Of a stretch of 6,997 nt of DNA, positions 6,141 through 6,997 are shown one piece after another; positions within the stretch are counted from its first letter, which is position 1; every line of letters begins with the position of its first letter. Location of the stretch: positions 1 to 6,997 of the forward strand of contig JBBDRQ010000036.1 of the NCBI GenBank assembly GCA_040905365.1, in the 5' to 3' direction. Position numbers and translations under genes: made by a program. Below the pieces are notes generated by a model, which was given only the letters and a program-made list of their open reading frames with translations, was not told the DNA's origin and ran no database searches. The stretch is from JAHWKV01 sp040905365 (GTDB taxonomy: Bacteria > Actinomycetota > CADDZG01 > JAHWKV01).

Positions 6141-6997
6141 ATCGGCAAGCTGAAAATCCTCGGCACACTGGCCCTGGCCGCGGCCGCGCCCGTCGCGTAC
6201 GGTTTCGCCGAAGCCCGCGCTTACCGGCGCCGCAGCTACGAGGTGCCCGTCCTGCCTCCGGGCAGCGAGCCCGTACGGGTTTTGCAGGTCTCGGACCTGC
6301 ACCTTCGGACCTCCAACCGCACAATGGTTGGTTTTCTCGAGTCCCTCGCCGGCGACTCTTACGACGTGGTACTGGCTACCGGAGACCTCCTGGGCGCGCC
6401 CGCATCGGTCGATGAAACGCTTCGGCTCCTAAACGCCTTGACCGGTACCGAGTTGCGCGGGTTCGTCTTCGGCTCCTCTGACTACTGGGCCCCGGTGCTC
6501 AAAAACTACCTCGACTACTTCCTAAACCGCCGGCGCCACGGCACCACCCGCAACCCGACCGAGTACTTTCGTTCGGGCCTGACCTCGACCGGCTGGCTGG
6601 ATCTGAACAACACCGACCAAATCGTGCAGGCCCGGGGCCGTTCGGTGCAGCTGACCGGGCTGGACGATCCGTACCTGCACCGGGAGGACCGAAATCTGCT
6701 GGTGCGGGATCCACAGGCAGCCGTCGCAATTGTGGTCGTCCACGATCCCGCCCCCTATGACGACGCCCTCGACGCCGGCTACGACCTGGTGATCAGCGGG
6801 CACACCCACGGCGGGCAGGTGCGCATGCCCTTGAAAGGCGCGGTGGTTACCAACTCCACACTGCCCCCCGATCTGGCCCGCGGGCTTTCCAGGGTGGGTC
6901 GCGGCTGGTTGTTCGTCAGCCCCGGACTGGGCACCGGCAAGTACGCGCCTTTTCGCTTCCTCTGCCCTCCGGAGGTGTCGATCCTCAACCTCGTAGC
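6141..6997 (+). CDS. Metallophosphoesterase (calcineurin-like), membrane-anchored, 3' end cut by window
   Basis: This is a calcineurin-like phosphoesterase of the type common in actinobacteria; 285 codons are visible without a stop, close to the usual length of about 290-310. An N-terminal hydrophobic segment (GTLALAAAAPVAYGFA, about 8-23) after two lysines suggests a signal or anchor, with the catalytic domain outside or at the membrane. Metal-binding motifs are SDLH (Asp52, His54), TGDLL (Asp82), VVHDP (His201) and SGHTHGGQ (His221, His223). The third motif, normally GNHD/E and often GSND in this branch, is GSSD (111-114), so one usual ligand is missing. The C-terminal stretch VSPGLGTGKYAPFRF is typical. 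Substrate is unknown. No ATG, GTG or TTG occurs in frame between the upstream TAA (6111) and a GTG at 6243, which would remove the hydrophobic segment. The ATC at 6141 sits correctly behind GGAGGT and gives the expected N-terminus. It may be a genuine rare start or a base error for ATG. It follows the ThDP-like gene by 27 bases, probably in the same operon. Confidence 0.85.
   Translation, partial: MGKLKILGTLALAAAAPVAYGFAEARAYRRRSYEVPVLPPGSEPVRVLQVSDLHLRTSNRTMVGFLESLAGDSYDVVLATGDLLGAPASVDETLRLLNALTGTELRGFVFGSSDYWAPVLKNYLDYFLNRRRHGTTRNPTEYFRSGLTSTGWLDLNNTDQIVQARGRSVQLTGLDDPYLHREDRNLLVRDPQAAVAIVVVHDPAPYDDALDAGYDLVISGHTHGGQVRMPLKGAVVTNSTLPPDLARGLSRVGRGWLFVSPGLGTGKYAPFRFLCPPEVSILNLV

Noticed and set aside
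5873..6415. A 180-codon + strand frame bridging the ThDP-like gene and the phosphoesterase
   Set aside because: It is out of frame with two recognisable proteins and has low-complexity Arg/Gly/Pro content.
1..6997. CRISPR arrays, insertion sequences or tandem repeats
   Set aside because: No repeated units, transposase motifs or terminal inverted repeats were seen; the window is nearly all ordinary coding sequence.

Overview
The window is about 7 kb of high-GC bacterial DNA, dense with genes. The GC-rich third codon positions, an actinobacterial-type metallophosphoesterase and apparent leaderless starts (a TATAAT-like box 6-7 bases before ATG) suggest an actinomycete-like bacterium (Actinomycetota). 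That placement is an inference; no rRNA or tRNA marker is present.

Region 1 (1-2591, + strand) carries the bacterial selenocysteine machinery. It holds the 3' two-fifths to three-fifths of selA (selenocysteine synthase) followed 3 bases later by a complete selB (selenocysteine-specific elongation factor). SelA converts Ser-tRNA(Sec) to Sec-tRNA(Sec), and SelB delivers it to in-frame UGA codons marked by a SECIS hairpin. The organism should therefore make selenoproteins, although no selenoprotein gene, selC or selD is visible here.

Region 2 (2608-4014, - strand) is a membrane protein of the NfeD/ClpP-class protease family, convergent with selB. The two stop codons are only 16 bases apart, and a long inverted repeat spans both gene ends, probably acting as a shared terminator. 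The protease keeps the nucleophilic serine region but seems to lack the partner lysine.

Region 3 (4015-4118) is a short divergent promoter region with a clear promoter for the + strand genes and a weaker -10 box for the NfeD gene. Both fit leaderless transcripts.

Region 4 (4119-6997, + strand) looks like a three-gene transcription unit. It holds an unrecognised 322-residue protein, a 339-residue protein built from the middle and C-terminal domains of acetolactate-synthase-like ThDP enzymes but lacking the cofactor and catalytic elements, and a metallophosphoesterase running to the window edge. The phosphoesterase frame has no ATG, GTG or TTG at its natural beginning. It appears to start at an ATC codon placed correctly behind a strong Shine-Dalgarno sequence. 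The unknown protein with its tightly linked ThDP-like pseudoenzyme is the least explained part of the window.
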